Positions 32,812 through 46,072 of a DNA stretch of 64,000 nt are shown here, piece by piece. The notes under the pieces are model-generated. The model searched no databases and had not been told where the DNA came from. It saw nothing but the letters and a program-made list of their open reading frames with translations. The stretch is from Spiroplasma endosymbiont of Amphimallon solstitiale (lineage in GTDB: Bacteria; Bacillota_I; Bacilli_A; Mycoplasmatales; VBWQ01). Both the position numbers and the translations under genes were made by a program. The DNA lies in assembly GCF_964030965.1 (NCBI RefSeq), contig NZ_OZ034999.1:1178001-1242000 (forward strand). The letters run 5' to 3'. Position 1 is the first letter of the stretch; each line of letters starts with the position of its first letter.

Positions 32812-32974
32812 TTTGTTATTTTTTGTTATAATTATATTATAAAAATTAAATAAAAAAATATATGAAGTAATTAATAAAGTTAATAAGTTATTTTTTCAGC
32901 AATTCTAACTTAAAGATTATATTAATTATATCATAATTTTTCGTTTTTTAAAGCATATGAAAGGAGATTTTTAT

Positions 32975-33370
32975 GTGCAAGAAGAAAAAATAAAAATAAG
33001 AACAATTTTTAATGATGCCACAAAATTAAGAGAAGCATTAGAAAATTATTTTATTCATTGTAAAGAGTTTGATGAGATACCTACTAAAGTTGGTATGTTA
33101 ATTTATTTAGATATTACTGAAAATACTCTTTATAGTTGAAAACAAAAGAAAAGAAATACTTTTTTACAACAAATTAATTGAGCATATTTACAAATACGCC
33201 ATATTAATACACAAAGATATTTAAAAGTAAATGCAAATAATACTGCATGATATTTAGAAAGAGCATTTGTGAAAGAATATCATTTATCTACAAAAATTGA
33301 TATAAAAAGTAATGATAATACAGCCCTTATACAAGTTAATCTAGAAAATAAAGGGAAAAATAAATGTTAA
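32975..33370 (+). CDS. terS: Terminase small subunit
   Basis: 131 aa, same protein as 12575-12970 with one or two changes. GTG start chosen because AAAGGAGA lies 8 bases upstream; the ATG at 32957 would bury that site in the gene. The conserved 150-base leader before it contains TATAAT-like boxes (TTGTTATAATTATATTAT, 32822-32839) that could be the late promoter. Confidence 0.82.
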
Positions 33371-34716
33371 GTAATTTTGGCTATTTATTAGATATTGCTA
33401 AAAGAATGTATTTAAAACAACCTTTAAATATTACTAAAATTAAACAATTAGGTAGTCGTAAATCTGGTAAAACATTTAGTGATATTGAATTCTTAGGTAT
33501 TTTATTAATGTTAGATAATATTAATATTCATGCTTATTTAATTCGTAATATGTCAAAACAATTAAATGATAGTTGACAAGAATTAAAACAAATTATTAGA
33601 GCAACATATCCATCAATTAACTTTATTATTAGTGAAACTAAAAAAACTATTGAATTTAATGGTAGTAAAATCACTTGTAAATATTTACATGCTCAAGATA
33701 ATAGTAATGTTAAATTAACTGGATTAGCAAGTAATTATTTATATGATTATGTAATTATATGAAGTGATGAAAGATATGAAATTACTGAAAATGATTATCA
33801 AGATTTAAAAGATGCTATTCGTGGTGCAAATCAATTATTAGAAATTGAAAGTTGTAATCCTTGGAGTATTTTAAATGAATTTATTAAGAAAACTATAAAT
33901 GTTTGTCCACAAAATGAAAAACAAATTATTAATGAATATGAACAATTTACTATTATTGATAATACTATTTATCATTATCAAAATTGAAAACTTAATAGTT
34001 ACTTAAAAGATAGTGACAAAAATCAATTATTAGAAATAGAAGTTCTAGACCCAATATCTGCAAGAGTAAGAAGTCATGGTTTAGTAGGTTATGAATCTGG
34101 TGGAATATATTCACATCTTATTCATAAGATTAGTAGATTATTACAACCAAGTTATAGATTTAGTGCTGGATTAGATTATGGGTTTAAAGATGATGCTTTA
34201 GCATGTTTATTAATAGGTTTTGATTATAATTTTAAATTTGTTAATGTTATTGATTGTTTAAAAATAGAAAATAAATTAATACGTTATGATAATAAACAAT
34301 TAGCAAGATTAGTAGTTGAGTTTTATATTAAATTAGCAAAAGAAAATAATTTGTTATATGAATATGGTTTAACTGTATATTGTGATTTTAGTAATTATAC
34401 ATTTATTGAAATGCTTAATGATACAGCAATTAAATATAGGGTTAATTCATGGTTATATTTTAAAGATTGTGTGAAGTTAAGACTTGAGTTTAGGATAGGT
34501 AAGAATGTGGCTTTAATGGCATCAGAACGCTTAAATATTAGTATGAATGCACAAGCATTATTAGATGAATTTAGATTGGCTGTATGAGACCCTAAGAGCA
34601 TTAAACAAATACCATTAGCAGGTAATGACCATTTACGTGATGCATTTGATTATGCTATAGAACCATATATTAGAAATTTAAGTGCAAATATAAATCCTTA
34701 TTTTGAAAGGAAGTAA
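33364..34716 (+). CDS. terL: Terminase large subunit
   Basis: 450 aa, intact. ATPase motif GSRKSGKTFS, Walker B-type YDYVIIWSDE and nuclease motifs GLDYGFKDDA and YCDFSNYTF as in copy 1L; scattered substitutions only. Overlaps the small subunit gene by 7 bases. Intact terminase genes in both copies mean packaging functions may still be made even though virion genes are broken. Confidence 0.92.
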
Positions 34717-34719
34717 CAT

Positions 34720-36021
34720 ATGAATAATCATAATACTGAAATATTAACTCCTAATTGATGCATGATAAATCTTCAAGAAATTATAGCAAATCATGCAAGT
34801 AAATTATTATGGGGTAATGGTTATACTTTAACAAGTGAACATGAAGAATATAAAAGAGCAATTGAAAAATTAAAAGAATGAAATAATTTAGATTCATTAT
34901 TTTATCAAGATTGTCATATTAAGTCTGGTTATGGTTATAGTATTGTTCAAATTGATAAAAGTAAAACTGGTAGAATATCTTTAAATTTTGCTCAACCTTA
35001 TGCTCAATCAAGAGTAGCTAGAGTATTAGATACTGAACAAGGTGCTTCAACATGGTCAAGATTACAATATGATGACCAAAGTATTTATGTTAAAACAACA
35101 TATACTCCAAATCAAATAATTAGATATTTTACTAGTGATTTTATTACTTTAGATGGTTTACAAGAAAAAATAAGTAAAGATTTACAATTACCATTAATAG
35201 AAAATCATAATTTAGGTATTATTCCAGTTAAATTTATGCAAAATTTACCTAAAAAGAATTTCTTTGGTGGAGTTATTGGTGATTATTATCCAGATATGAC
35301 TCCAATTAAAAAATTACAAAAATTATTAAATAAAACATTTGAATCAATTGAACATGAACTTGAATATAATGTTACTCGTGTATTTTTAGATATTACTGAA
35401 CAAGAAATAAATCAATCTAAAACTGCTTTTGATTTAAAAAAATTAATAGGTAAATTTATTTTACAAGCAAATTTAAGAAGTTTAGGAAGTACTAGTGGAA
35501 CACCACCAATTGCAATATTACAAGGTAGTCCAATATTAGATAAATATGCAGAATTTATACAATTTATTATTGATAAAGCATTTGAAGGTAGTGGCTATAG
35601 TCCAGTAAATGATACTACTAGTCAAAAAACAGAAGCAGAAGTATTAATTACTAATTCTCGTGATATGGAAACTACAAGAATTAAAAGAACTTTAAATCAA
35701 AGTGATTGAAATGAAATATTTCAAAGATGTTTTATATTAATGGGATTAGATGGTGATAAATCTAAATGAACATTTGAAATTAAAGAAAATACTATTACAG
35801 ATAGATTAAAATCATTAGAAATTGATGAAGCAGAATTAAGATTAGGAATTACTAATATTAAACGAATTATAGTTAAAAGATATGGTGTAAGTGAAGAAGA
35901 AGCAGAACAGATTATTAATGAAAATAGAAAATATCAAAAAGAAGAAATTGAATTTAATAATACTTTTTTAGGAGAAACTAATAATGGGAATGACACCAAA
36001 ACAGAATCATCAATTAATTAA
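34720..36021 (+). CDS. Phage-1 portal protein
   Basis: 433 aa, intact; homologue of 9924-11225, with differences concentrated around residues 185-215 and at the extreme C-terminus (NNGNDTKTESSIN here). Overlaps the knob gene by 38 bases in another frame. Confidence 0.82.
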
Positions 36022-38935
36022 AACTGTATGAAAAAGTACAGGTGAAATTGAAAAAGATTTTACACAAAATAAAGATTTACAATTTCGTGTATGTCCTTTT
36101 ACTATTATTTTAGGTGCTATAAATTCAACAGAAACGGGTTATAAACCACCAACTTCAATACCTAATGATTATACTTCATTTAGTAAAATCTTTACTGGAA
36201 GAGAAGCAATATTATCTGTATGAGATAATAGTTTTGATTTAATAGAACCAGATTTAAAAACAATAGATTCTACTGGTAAAAAGGTTTTAAAAGTTGGTGA
36301 TGTATTTTATGGAAATATTTTAAGTGACCAATTAGGTATTACTTATTCAGCAACTCCAGCAAATAATGCTTTTATTCAAGAGCAAGCCATTAAAAATGTA
36401 GTTATTAATATTCCAAATGAAAAAAAGAATTTTAGTTTTATTAATAATATTGTTTCAAATTTATATAAGTTATATATGATTCCAGAAATTAATAAAGTTA
36501 TAAATACTGATAAATCAATTAAAGTTGATAGACAATGATATATTCTTGAAGTTGCAACTAAAACTTATAATCCAGAAAATAAAGAATTGGCTTATATTCA
36601 ATGTACTTTTAGTTCATTAAATGATAAATTAGCACATAGTGGATTAGCAATTAATCAATATGTGCAATTAGGTGCAGTTGGTGAACCGGTTGCAATACCT
36701 ACACTTGATTTAAATAAAAACATTATTTTAGATAATAATTATTTATCACCTAGACCAGTTACACATGCACAAATAACTTTTTATGGAACAGTTGGTACTA
36801 TTGCTATCGGATTATGAGGAAGAAATATTAACAAAACTGATAATAAAGAAATCACTATGAATCCCACACATTTAATTTTCCCTTTAAATTATCAAGCATC
36901 TACATATGACCCAGTTAGTTTTAGCGCTTTACCAGAAACTAATTATGTTTTAACAGTAGGTGCAAAATCAACAGTTGATACTTATCAACAATGACAAGAA
37001 ATTATTGCACCAAGTTATGATGATGGTGCAAAAAAGACTTTTGAAGGTCATATATTAACTGATGTTGAAAAAACAACAGCGACTAATAAATTAGAAGATA
37101 ATGGAAAATATACTCCTTATTGAAATAATAATTTTTTAAATGGAGTCAATTTAGATACTGATAAATTTTATACTCTTGGTAATCCTTATTTTGTATATTT
37201 TAATCAAAAACTTAAACAACCACGTGGTCAAATTAATGGTTATATTATTAATAATTTACAATTTAAAAATTTAAGAAATTTAAATGCTTTAATGTATTTT
37301 ATTTATAATTCTATGAATGAAATACCATTATCAGTAAGAGAAACAGTTAAAATTCAATTAAATACTATACCAGTATTCGGTAGTTTCTTTAATGGATTTA
37401 CTGGTGGAATGAATATAGGATTTAAAAAAGTTTCAAATTTATTAATACCAAAGTTTAATATAGTTAACTTTTTAATGAGTGCCGAATTATATAAATTTTA
37501 TAGTACAGTATTATATTCAAAACAAACTGAAAAAAATATAATTCCTTATGATGTATTTAGAAATGGTACACCTGATGAAATACCAGCAATTTTAGGCACA
37601 ACAAGTCATATGACTAGTTTTACATTTAACTTGACTGATAATATTAAACTTTCAAGTTATGATATTGATAATAATAGTATTATTGATACTAAGTATATGA
37701 ATTTAGTTAATATATCACAAAATAATCCAAATAATAATAAACAAATATATTTATTACCACCAGTAGAAGATTTTGACTTACAATCACCAATTTTTAATAA
37801 TGATAATTATAATGGTTTTTATATAGACATGATTGATATTTTAGTTCAAGGAAAATGTAATTTTAAATTAACATTTTATAGCATGCCAAATGATTATGAA
37901 GGTGCTGTAAGTGATGATTTTAGTATTTGAGCAGGAACATATCAAACAGTAGGTAAAGCAAGTGGCAATATAAGATTAATTAAAAATAATTTTTTACTTG
38001 CAAATAATACTTATAGTTTTAAAAATAAATATAACTATCCAAAAGCAGTTAATCCACCACCACCAAATCAAATCCCACACTCTATTTTTGTAGATTTAAG
38101 TAATGTAAAGTTTTCTAATCAGTATTATAATGCAGAAAGTAAAAACGGAATGTATTATATAGGCCAGAAACCAAGTAATTATCAATCATGAATAAAAGAT
38201 ATTTCAATTGATATAACTAATTATGGTTATCAATACATAAAAGATTTTATAAATGATTATAAACACTTTCAATTAAATTTAAACTTTCAATTAAAATCTC
38301 AGGAAGGTGAAGGATTTATAAATGAATTTAATAGTAGTAATCCCATTATAATTGATGATTTAAGAAATATACCTATAAATAATAGTGATAATAATAGATA
38401 TTTATACAGTAATGAAAATGATTATTTTAGTTATAAAGATAATACCTTTAATTTTGTAGAAAAGTAATGATACATGATAAAGTGTTATTTTTAGAGAATT
38501 TTTACACTAAATAATGTTATTTTTAACAAATTTTTAATTAAAAATAATATTTTAAGTGTAAATTGATGAATAATTTTTGGTCATCCATACTTTTCTACAT
38601 AATTAAAAGATAATACTGAACATGAAGGTAATAATTGTAAGTATTTAGTTTATAGAGAAGCCGTAGAATTATCAAATTATTACATTAATCCTACCTTAAA
38701 TGAAAATCAATATTTTTATAAAAATTTAGGAGATACGAATTTAAATGTTGATAAACATAAAAAAACAATAACATTTTTACAATTATGAGTAATTATTAAC
38801 ATAAATGAAAATACTAACAAAATTAATATAACATTTAATTTTATTGGTTCCTTAATAGCCTTTACTGGTGCAAGTGTTAATTACCAAGGTGAAATTAACT
38901 TTAATAATATACAAATTTCACCAAGATTAACTTAA
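35984..38935 (+). pseudogene. Phage-1R large tail/knob protein, split by a MITE
   Basis: Without the MITE (38446-38608) and one GATAATAC copy the frame is exactly 927 codons (926 aa). The first 260 residues match copy 1L closely; beyond that only blocks such as SVRETVKIQLNTIPVFGSF, TSHMTSFTFNLTD and KFTFYSMP-like segments are kept, and the last 250 residues are largely different. The hydrophobic loop (GSFFNGFTGGMNIGFKK) is retained. Translation now stops just inside the MITE, so the C-terminal 105 residues are lost. Confidence 0.75.
38446..38608 (-). mobile_element. MITE copy D (163 bp)
   Basis: Opposite orientation to copies A-C; target duplication GATAATAC at 38438-38445 and 38609-38616. 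Confidence 0.92.
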
Positions 38936-38958
38936 AAATTAGAAAGGTGGTGGTAATT

Positions 38959-39447
38959 ATGTTAAATGAAAATGAAATGAAAGAAGGTAATAATATGGAA
39001 GAAAAAGAAAAAAATGAACAAGAAGAAACTAAGGAAGAAGAAGTAAAATCAGAAGAAAATACTGAAAAAGAATCTGAATCTGAAGATACAAAAGAACCAG
39101 AAACTGAAGAATCTAAAGAACCAACTTTAGAAGATAAATATAAAGAATTAGAAGAAAAATATAATGCTTTATATAAAGAAAAAACTGATAAAGATAGAGA
39201 AATTAGACATTCAGAAAGTTATAAAAAATATGATTTATCACAAGAAAATATTAATTTATTAAAAAGATATCTTGGTGATAAAGAAGATATTGATGAAGAA
39301 TTATCAAATTTAAATAAAGATTTTCCACATTTATTTAATAAAAATAAAGATACAAATATTAGTAATTCTTTAGATATAAAAGATAAATTTAAAGAAAATA
39401 AAGAAGATGAAGTAGATACTAGAAAAATAGGAATGGTAGATGGTTAA
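38959..39447 (+). CDS. Phage-1 scaffold-like protein
   Basis: 162 aa, acidic then coiled coil, nearly the same as 6631-7119 (a handful of changes in the Glu/Lys stretch). ATG at 38959 preceded by AAAGGTGGTGG. Confidence 0.75.
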   Translation: MLNENEMKEGNNMEEKEKNEQEETKEEEVKSEENTEKESESEDTKEPETEESKEPTLEDKYKELEEKYNALYKEKTDKDREIRHSESYKKYDLSQENINLLKRYLGDKEDIDEELSNLNKDFPHLFNKNKDTNISNSLDIKDKFKENKEDEVDTRKIGMVDG

Positions 39448-39664
39448 TATGACATTAAAAGAATTTAATAAAAAATATGAAAATATTAAAAGAGATTATC
39501 CTGATATTTTTAAAATTACTAGAAGTACTAAAATAGTATTACCAGAAGACTATAATATTGAAAAACTTATTATTGAATATAAAGCAAGTAATATTGATTT
39601 AGAAAAACTAATTAATTTTCAAAAACAACTAATAAATGATTGAAAACAAATTAAAGGAGAATAA
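39440..39664 (+). CDS. Phage-1 74-aa protein before capsid
   Basis: Same translation as 6414-6638; overlaps the scaffold gene by 8 bases and ends 2 bases before the capsid start. Function unknown. Confidence 0.7.
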
Positions 39665-39666
39665 AA

Positions 39667-40857
39667 ATGGCAATTATTACAACACAATCAACAACAATTA
39701 ATGACCCTAGTACACCTAGTGGTAAAGCAGATTTATCAGTAAAATATATTAAAAATTTAAAAGTTTTATTATCAAAAAGAGTTGCATTAATTAATGCTAC
39801 AATAGAAAATAGAGAACAATTAGATGCTGGTACTGCTATTTATAATATTACAAAAAGAAATCTTACAGATGATTATAATGCTGGTGCTGGTGCTAATGAT
39901 TTAACAGCAACAAGAGTTGAACAAATTTTACTAGATAAAAAGAAACAAATTACTTTTGAAGAAGAAACATTAGATTTAAAAAGATTAGGTGCAAAATATG
40001 AAGATGGTAATGTTCTTGTATCAGATAGTTTAGCATCAAGTTGAATTGATGCTAAAGCAAAATCAGTTGAAACATATTTAGTAGCAAAATTATTATCATT
40101 AGCAGTTAAAACAGCAAAAGATAACGACATTATTAAAATTGCATTACCAAGTACACCAAAAATTGATGATTATCGTATGCTTTTGTGATTAAAAATATCA
40201 AATACATTAGCAACATTAAAAGCAAGAATTAGTGATGAATATATTGGTACAGATGAAGAAGATTATACATTATGAGTATCTAGTTTCTTTAAACCATTAG
40301 TATTATTATCAACAACTACATTAGGTAGTGATAGTGCTTCACAAGCATTAAAAGATGGTAAAATCGTAGAAATTGGTGGTATTAAAATTGTAGAATGTCC
40401 TTGATTAGGTAGAAATTATCCTGCTGGAGTTATTGATAAAAAAGAAGGATTTAATTTTTTAGGATGTGATGCTGTATTAGTTCATAAAGAAGCATTAGCA
40501 TTTCCTTTTAATCGTGGTCAAGATAATATTTTTGTTTTACAAACTAATGGGAATGTTAAGAATTTTCATAAGTTTTTAGTTTCAGAAGGTAAAGCATTAA
40601 GACCCGATTTAGTTAAAGGATTTACAGTTACTTCAAGTATTGATATTGCTACAGCAATTGAATTTACTAATTTAGGAAAAATAACTATGGCTGGTGATAC
40701 TCCAACAGCAGATGAAGTAGAAAAAGCAGTTATTGCTAAAAATCCTAATTATGTTAAAGGTAATGCTAATTTTTCAGATTTAACAGCAACAAGTGCTAAT
40801 GTTGAAGGTAAAACTTTATATGATGGTTCTTTACAAGTAACTTTTACAAAGAAGTAA
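39667..40857 (+). CDS. Phage-1 major capsid protein
   Basis: 396 aa, intact, with the spiralin-like C-terminal module described for 5221-6411. Sequence agreement with copy 1L is complete wherever I compared it, in contrast to the diverged knob genes upstream. Confidence 0.75.
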
Positions 40858-41154
40858 TTTAAATGCCTATTATATTATTGTTAAGAATGATATTAGAGAC
40901 TGCTGTTACTGATATACAAACTGCTGAATTAATAGAAAAATTTAAAAAAAGTAATTCATTATTTAATAGTTTTTTAAAAAATCCAGCAGGAATATTAAAA
41001 ACTAGAATTTTTTCTAAAACTTTAGGAAAAGGAAAGTTACAAGATGAATTAAATAGTTTTAATAAAAATCTTCAAACACTTACTAATTTACCAGTAATTC
41101 ATAAAAAAATCATGACACATATTACTAATAATAATATTGCTAAATTACAACATA

Positions 41155-42528
41155 GAGGCTTTTTAGTAATCTGTGTATCTTTGTTTTACAAAGTACTAGT
41201 TCAGATTAATTCTGTCTTCAAATTTTATCATAAAATGAACAATTGCTGTATTTCAATTTTGAATAGGCAATGTTCATTTTTTTGTTATATTTTCAATTGC
41301 TAAATAAAATATTTTAAAAACTGACATATCATTAGGAAAAGCTTTTTTGTTTCTAATAACTTTTCGTAATTGACTATTAACAGATTCAATAGCATTTGTT
41401 GTATAAATTACTCTTTTGATTTCTGCAGGATAACTAATAAAAATCATCAAATTTTCTCAATTTTTATATCAAGATTTAGCAATTTGGGGATATTGTTTAT
41501 TTCATTTACTTTCAAATGATTCTAAAGCTTGCATTGCTTGTTCTTCACTACATGCACTATAAATTGGTTTTAAATCTGTAACTAGAGTTTTTCGATGTTT
41601 GTATGAAACATATTTTAAACTATTTCGAATTTGATGAACAATGCATAATTGATGTTCTGTTTTAGGATAAACTGCTTGTATTGCTTCTGACATGCCTGTT
41701 AAATTATCACTACAAGCAATCAAAATATCATTTAAGCCTCGATTTTTCATTTCTGTGAAATTAGCTAATCAAAATTTAGCACCTTCATTTTCACTAATTC
41801 ATAAGCCTAAAACATCTTTTTTACCTTCTAAATCAACTCCTAATGCTATATAAACTGATTTATTAATAATCCGTTTATCTTGTCGAACTTTAACTACTAT
41901 ACAATCAAAATAAACAATCGGATAAACGCTTTCTAATGGTCGATTTTGTCATGTTTTGACATCATCAATAACATCATCAGTAATTTGACTAATAACACTT
42001 TCACTAATATCAGCACCATGATATAACTCTTGTAACTGCATTCTAATGTCAGATAGAGTCATACCTTTTGCATATAGTGAAAGCACTTGTTGATCAAAAC
42101 CATCAAATCTTCGCTGTCTTTTTGCAACTATTACAGGAGTAAAATCACTATTGCGATCTCTTGGTACATCAATCTCAATTTTACCTTGTTGAGTTATTAA
42201 TTTTTTTGAACTTGTACCATTACGAGCATTTTCAGTATTACTATGTTGATTTTTTTCATATCCTAAATAATTTTGCATTTCAGAATTCAACATTTTTTCA
42301 ACTAAACGTTTTGTTAATTCTTTATATAAACCCCCTTCTTTAAAAACTGTTGTTAAATCTTCAGTATTTTCTAATAATAAATCTACTGCTTTTGATATTG
42401 GATCATTATTATTAATATTTTGTTTTTTAGCCATTTGTAACTCACTCTTTCTAGTCATTTAATTATATTTACTAGAATTAATTAAACATAGTTATTTTTG
42501 TAAGTTACACAGATTACTAAACATTGCC
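41155..42528 (-). mobile_element. IS256-family element, copy 3 (1374 bp)
   Basis: Target duplication ACAACATA at 41147-41154 and 42529-42536; the empty site is visible in copy 1L near 4925. Confidence 0.95.
41196..42458 (-). CDS. IS256-family transposase, copy 3
   Basis: 420 aa, intact. Shares QAV with copy 2 and KTWQN with copy 1. Family motifs as at 1091-2353. Confidence 0.95.
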
Positions 42529-43468
42529 ACAACATATTCAAAAACAATATTTAAATGGTAAGTCATTAATGGATAAAGGTAAAGAAATAATAATGAATTC
42601 TTTAACACAAGAAGATTATGACAGTATGATTGGAGTTTATGTAAATCTTTCTAGTAGTGCATTAGCAGGTGGTATATGAACTCCAGTAATACAACAACAG
42701 TCTAGTACTTATGGTATTGCTACATTAACATATAGAACTAATTTAAGTAAATCATATGATTACTTTATGATATCAAAAGAAATGTGAATTGATATGTGTA
42801 AAGCAACTGGTGCTTACGGTACCGGTGCTAATTCAGTACTTATAAGACAGTATTATCATGGCGGATTAGATAAAGAAGATAAAGAATACTTAGCACGTAG
42901 AAATTCTAAAAATATAGGTAAAAAAGTAATTCAACAAAAGAAATATAAATCAGTTATTGGTGTAGTTAATAAATCACAAGCAGTACATGGATATGAAAGG
43001 TTTAAAAATTATGGAAAACAAAAATAATATTGATTGAAATGTAAATTTAAATTATATTACAAAAGATGATTTAAAAACTATATATGGTTTTATACCAGAT
43101 GCTGACCAAACTACTACTGATAATACTAAAACTGATTTTACTATTATGGCAATTGCTATTGCAAGTGAGCGTATAAATACTATTACTGGTAATCAAATTG
43201 AAGTAATAGGATTTAAAAATCTTAATGAAACTCAACAACAATTAGTTAAAAGAGCAACAGCAAGAATGACTATATATTATTTAACTGATGGAATGGCATT
43301 TATAAGAAGTAGTGTATCTATTAGTGGTAATGGTTTATCAAGTAGTATTAGTCCCCCAAGTGAACCAGATTATGTATTAATGGAAGTATATAATTTATTA
43401 CAACAAGCAAATTTACATACACCAAGAAAAGCAATTAATAATCCTATTTCATGTAATACAGATAATTT

Positions 43469-44609
43469 TTTTAATTATGTAGAAAAGTAGTGGTATTAGT
43501 AAAATTAGCAAAAATATATTTTTATATGGTATTTTTAATATTAAAGAGGTGATTTTAAATGAATAAAAATACAGTAAAAGAAATTTTAAATAATTTGTCT
43601 GATAAAGATTTTATTGAGATTTTTAGAGAAAATAAAACTAGAATTAAACAAATTGAGAAAAAAGAAAAATTTGAAGCAGTCGAACAAAAATTCAAAGAGA
43701 AAGGGATTCAATGTCCAGATTGTAGTTCTTTTTTGTGTACTAAATATGGTAGTAAAGATTATAAGCAAAGATATAAATGTAAAAGTTGTAATATTACTTT
43801 TCATGCTTTTAAAAATCATTATTTTTATTGAAGTCATTTATCTCATGATCAATGAGATTTATTGATACAAATAGCTACTTTAGGTCAATCTGCTTACATT
43901 ATTTCTCAATTTATTAATACTACAAATAAAACTGCCTGATTTAATCGTCAAAAATTTATGAAATCAACACAATTAGTAAAAACACAAAATCAATTTGTAA
44001 AATTAAAAGCTAGAATTGAAATTGACGAAACTTTTATCAAAGAAATTCATAAAGGAAACTTTAAAGATCCAAATGATCCAAAAAAACAATGAATTGAAGA
44101 AAATGCTAAAGATTTAAATTGTTGTATTCAAATGGCAATTGATGAAAACCGAAATATCTATGCTCAAACAACAAATACTAAAAGATTAAATAAAAAATGA
44201 GTACAAGAAAACTTAACATCGAAACTTATCGAAGAAAATTCAATTATAGTTTGTGATATGCAAGTATTATATGATACAGTAGCTAAACAAACTAAATCCA
44301 CTATCCAGCAGTTTAAATCAAAAGAAAATAAAGAATTAAATTATAAAAAATTAAGTAATGTCAGTAAAATACAATCAAGTTTAAAAGAATTTATTACTCA
44401 TTACCATGGCATTGGATTTACCAATATTCAAAATTACCTCAATTTATGGAAATGAAAATATCAACACTACGGATTAACCCCTTATCAAAAATCCAATGTG
44501 TTATATTTCAGTTTGTAAAAAAAATAAATCCCAAAATTTAATAAAATCAAATTTTAAGTCAAGTTGATGACTTTTTTTATTTTACCACTACTTTTCTACA
44601 AAATTAAAA
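43469..44609 (+). mobile_element. IS1595-family (ISXO2-like) element (1141 bp)
   Basis: Inverted ends TTTTAATTATGTAGAAAAGT and CTTTTCTACAAAATTAAAA; 8-bp target duplication GATAATTT (43461-43468, 44610-44617). The ends are shared with the 163-bp MITEs. A hairpin (AAGTCAAGTTGATGACTT, near 44559) precedes the right end. Confidence 0.93.
43559..44518 (+). CDS. IS1595-family transposase with zinc ribbon
   Basis: 319 aa. N-terminal zinc ribbon CPDC...CKSC (residues about 52-81), then the ISXO2-like catalytic core with IEIDETFIKEIHKG (Asp, about 159) and IIVCDMQVLYDT (Asp, about 235), and a C-terminal LKEFITHYHGIGFTNIQNYL block. Frame intact with several TGA tryptophans; site AAAGAGGTGATTTTAA. The likely source of transposase for the MITE family. 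Confidence 0.9.
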
Positions 44610-45930
44610 GATAATTTTAATACTCCTAGTATTTTTGATGAAAGTGATACAAGAGTAATTACTTGAGATTCTGGTAATAAAACATTTTTACGAAAAGAAG
44701 GAATTATTGCTGGTACTGGTATTACTATTCAAGATGTTAGTGATACTATACCTAAATTAAAATTAAATGTTGATAGTAATATTGATTCATTATGAGAAGT
44801 TGATAAAGATAATCTTAATTTTGTTAAATTAAAAGATAATAAAGGTATTATTGCTAATAGTAAAAGAATAATTGATGTTGGTACACCTACTTTTGAAACT
44901 GATGGTACAAATAAAGAATATGTTGATAATTTAATAGAACAAAAGCAAGATAAATTAATTGCTGGTGAAAATATTAAGATTGATGAAAAAACTAATACTA
45001 TTAGTGCTAATGGTGAATCATTATGAGAAATAGACCCAAATAGTTCAAATATTATTCAACCTAAAGAAAAAAGATTAATTACTGCTAATAATAAAAGAAT
45101 TGTTAATATAGGTGAACCAGAACAAGATAAAGATGCAACTACAAAAAAATATGTTGATGATAAAGTAAATACTAAACAAGATAAAGAAATATGAAAAGTA
45201 ATAAGTAAAAGTAAAAATAATCGTGAATGAGATACGTTTGAAATTAATTTTAATACTGTATATAGAGTAATTATAACATTAGATGAATTACCAGTAAATC
45301 AAGCAAATATAAAGCATAAAGTAGAATTTAAAACTGGTAATTATTTAGGTGGAGATTATTTACTTGCAAAATTTAAAATTAAAGATGAAGATGTAATATT
45401 AACTTTAACTGTTAGAGAAAGTAGTTTTAATTGTAGTTTATATTTAAAAGGTGGAGATATTAATTATGGTGCTATTCTTTCATTAGAAGAATTACAAAAT
45501 ACAATTAAAGTTGATGTTACACCAAAAATAAAAATTAATTCAAAAAGTTTAGAAACAAATGAAGTTGAAGAAAATTGTTGAGATATTGAATTACCAAATA
45601 ATCCAACACCAAGTCCAAATAATCAACAATGAAAAGATGTAGGAACAAGAGAAAAAAATAAATGAGATAATTGACAAATTACTTATGATTTTATAGTTAA
45701 TAAACATTATAGAGTTTATTATTCTTGAAGTATATATAATCCAGTTTATACTATTCAAGAATTTATTATAACGGATAACAAAATTGCTGGTGTACCAATA
45801 CAAACCTTTAATGATAGTGTTAATATAGTAATTTTATCAGTTCAACATGCAAAATTAATTACTATTTATAGTGGAAAAGGTAATTTAAAAGGTAATATAT
45901 GAAAATTAGAAGAATTGTAGGAATAAAATT

Positions 45931-46053
45931 ATGATTTTTAAAATTATAAAGATTATTTTAGGTTTAATTGGAGTTATATTATCTTCTGCTGTTGCTGGTT
46001 TAATTATTTTTGTTATTGTAAAAATTGTATTTAAAATTAATCAAATATTTTAG
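45931..46053 (+). CDS. Phage-1 40-aa membrane protein
   Basis: Same as 2556-2678: one hydrophobic span, directly behind the fibre gene. Confidence 0.8.
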   Translation: MIFKIIKIILGLIGVILSSAVAGLIIFVIVKIVFKINQIF

Positions 46054-46072
46054 AAAGGTGGTGATTAATATA

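Larger units (their letters stand above)
40863..43027 (+). pseudogene. Phage-1R 260-aa protein, split by IS256
   Basis: 292 bases before and 491 after the IS256 (with one ACAACATA) rejoin to 783 bases, the length of the intact gene at 4433-5215. The N-terminal part now runs 46 codons into the IS; the C-terminal part could only be made from an internal start. Confidence 0.85.
43011..45920 (+). pseudogene. Phage-1R fibre protein, split by IS1595
   Basis: 458 bases before and 1303 after the IS rejoin to 1761 bases, exactly the intact 586-aa gene at 2689-4449. The N-terminal fragment is read 9 codons into the IS end; the fibre repeats and tip are cut off from their start. Confidence 0.9.
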
